A stretch of DNA of 64,000 bases from Paraspadella gotoi (taxonomy: Eukaryota; Chaetognatha), in assembly GCA_051294375.1 (NCBI GenBank), contig CM119264.1, positions 20,302,248 through 20,366,247 on the forward strand, given 5' to 3'. The position numbers and the translations under genes were made by a program. Positions within the stretch are counted from its first letter, which is position 1. Every line of letters starts with the position of its first letter. This document shows, piece by piece, positions 63,742-64,000 of the stretch. The notes below the pieces were generated by a model, which was given only the letters and a program-made list of their open reading frames with translations, ran no database searches and had not been told where the DNA came from.

Positions 63742-64000
63742 AGCATAAGCTAAGATTAAGGCCATATCATTTGTGCAACCTTGACTGAAAACAAGCTTTT
63801 AAGTTACAAGCTATATTTATAAATGTTCTTTCTTAAAAACGAATGTTCGATTGTTATAGGATCGATCAGAAATCTTGAATAGCTCTATGCTCTATAGCTC
63901 TAAAATTAAAAAAGGTTAAAAAACGCAGCCTTGACCTAGAGGCTATGATTCCGCTTCCCTGCAGTCCTCTGCGGCCCGTTGCCGGCCCCTGCCGTTTCTG
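63742..64000. other. Upstream flank of the sulfotransferase gene
   Basis: Presumed 5' region, AT-rich and then GC-richer after about 63930. No promoter element recognised. Confidence 0.35.

Overview
The window is a metazoan nuclear scaffold. Every recognisable gene is split into short exons by GT-AG introns (one GC-AG), AATAAA signals lie near gene ends, and AT-rich introns and intergenic DNA are crowded with (GA)n/(CT)n tracts and small transposons. CFAP44, an axonemal protein, implies motile cilia or a sperm flagellum. The repeat landscape suggests an aquatic invertebrate, but I cannot name the phylum. Two assembly gaps are present (673-682 and 30163-30262).

Layout. (1) 968-1683, minus: the first two coding exons of an SLC6-type sodium-coupled transporter, whose remainder lies off the left edge. 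(2) 9476-21649, plus: an 11-exon gene for an F-BAR-type membrane-curving protein of about 340 residues that ends with no SH3, GAP or kinase domain. (3) 21805-51781, plus: a complete CFAP44 homologue in about 38 exons (about 2,170 residues), starting only 155 bp after the F-BAR stop codon. It has a Pro/Ala/Glu/Gly-rich leader, a WD-repeat half, and a long acidic coiled-coil half. (4) 59161-59711, plus: a possible tiny three-exon gene (about 48 codons). (5) 60192-63741, minus: a complete seven-exon cytosolic-type sulfotransferase of 336 residues. Exon joins were worked out by hand from splice sites, reading phase and family similarity. Almost all joins are phase-consistent; exons 25 and 29 of CFAP44 have uncertain edges.

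Between and inside the genes are several transposon families: a TIR element with a terminal hairpin (four copies), a ~270-bp interspersed repeat (R2, at least five copies), a ~1.5-kb repeat present as two inverted copies flanking the F-BAR gene, long-TIR elements, GAGCTG minisatellites and MITE-like foldbacks. The most interesting signal is a set of miniature LTR-like retroelements (TRIM-like) whose terminal repeats enclose tRNA-like, pol III promoter-like sequences. In the clearest family (6137-6792 and 23465-24100) both copies have LTR, tRNA primer-binding-like site, ~185-bp interior, purine tract and LTR. The LTR holds a 72-nt tRNA-Gly-like module with intact acceptor and T stems. Three other families share parts of the same plan.

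The genes show no common pathway. CFAP44 acts in the axoneme, the F-BAR protein at membranes, SLC6 at the plasma membrane and the sulfotransferase in the cytosol. The only notable arrangement is the tight head-to-tail F-BAR/CFAP44 pair.
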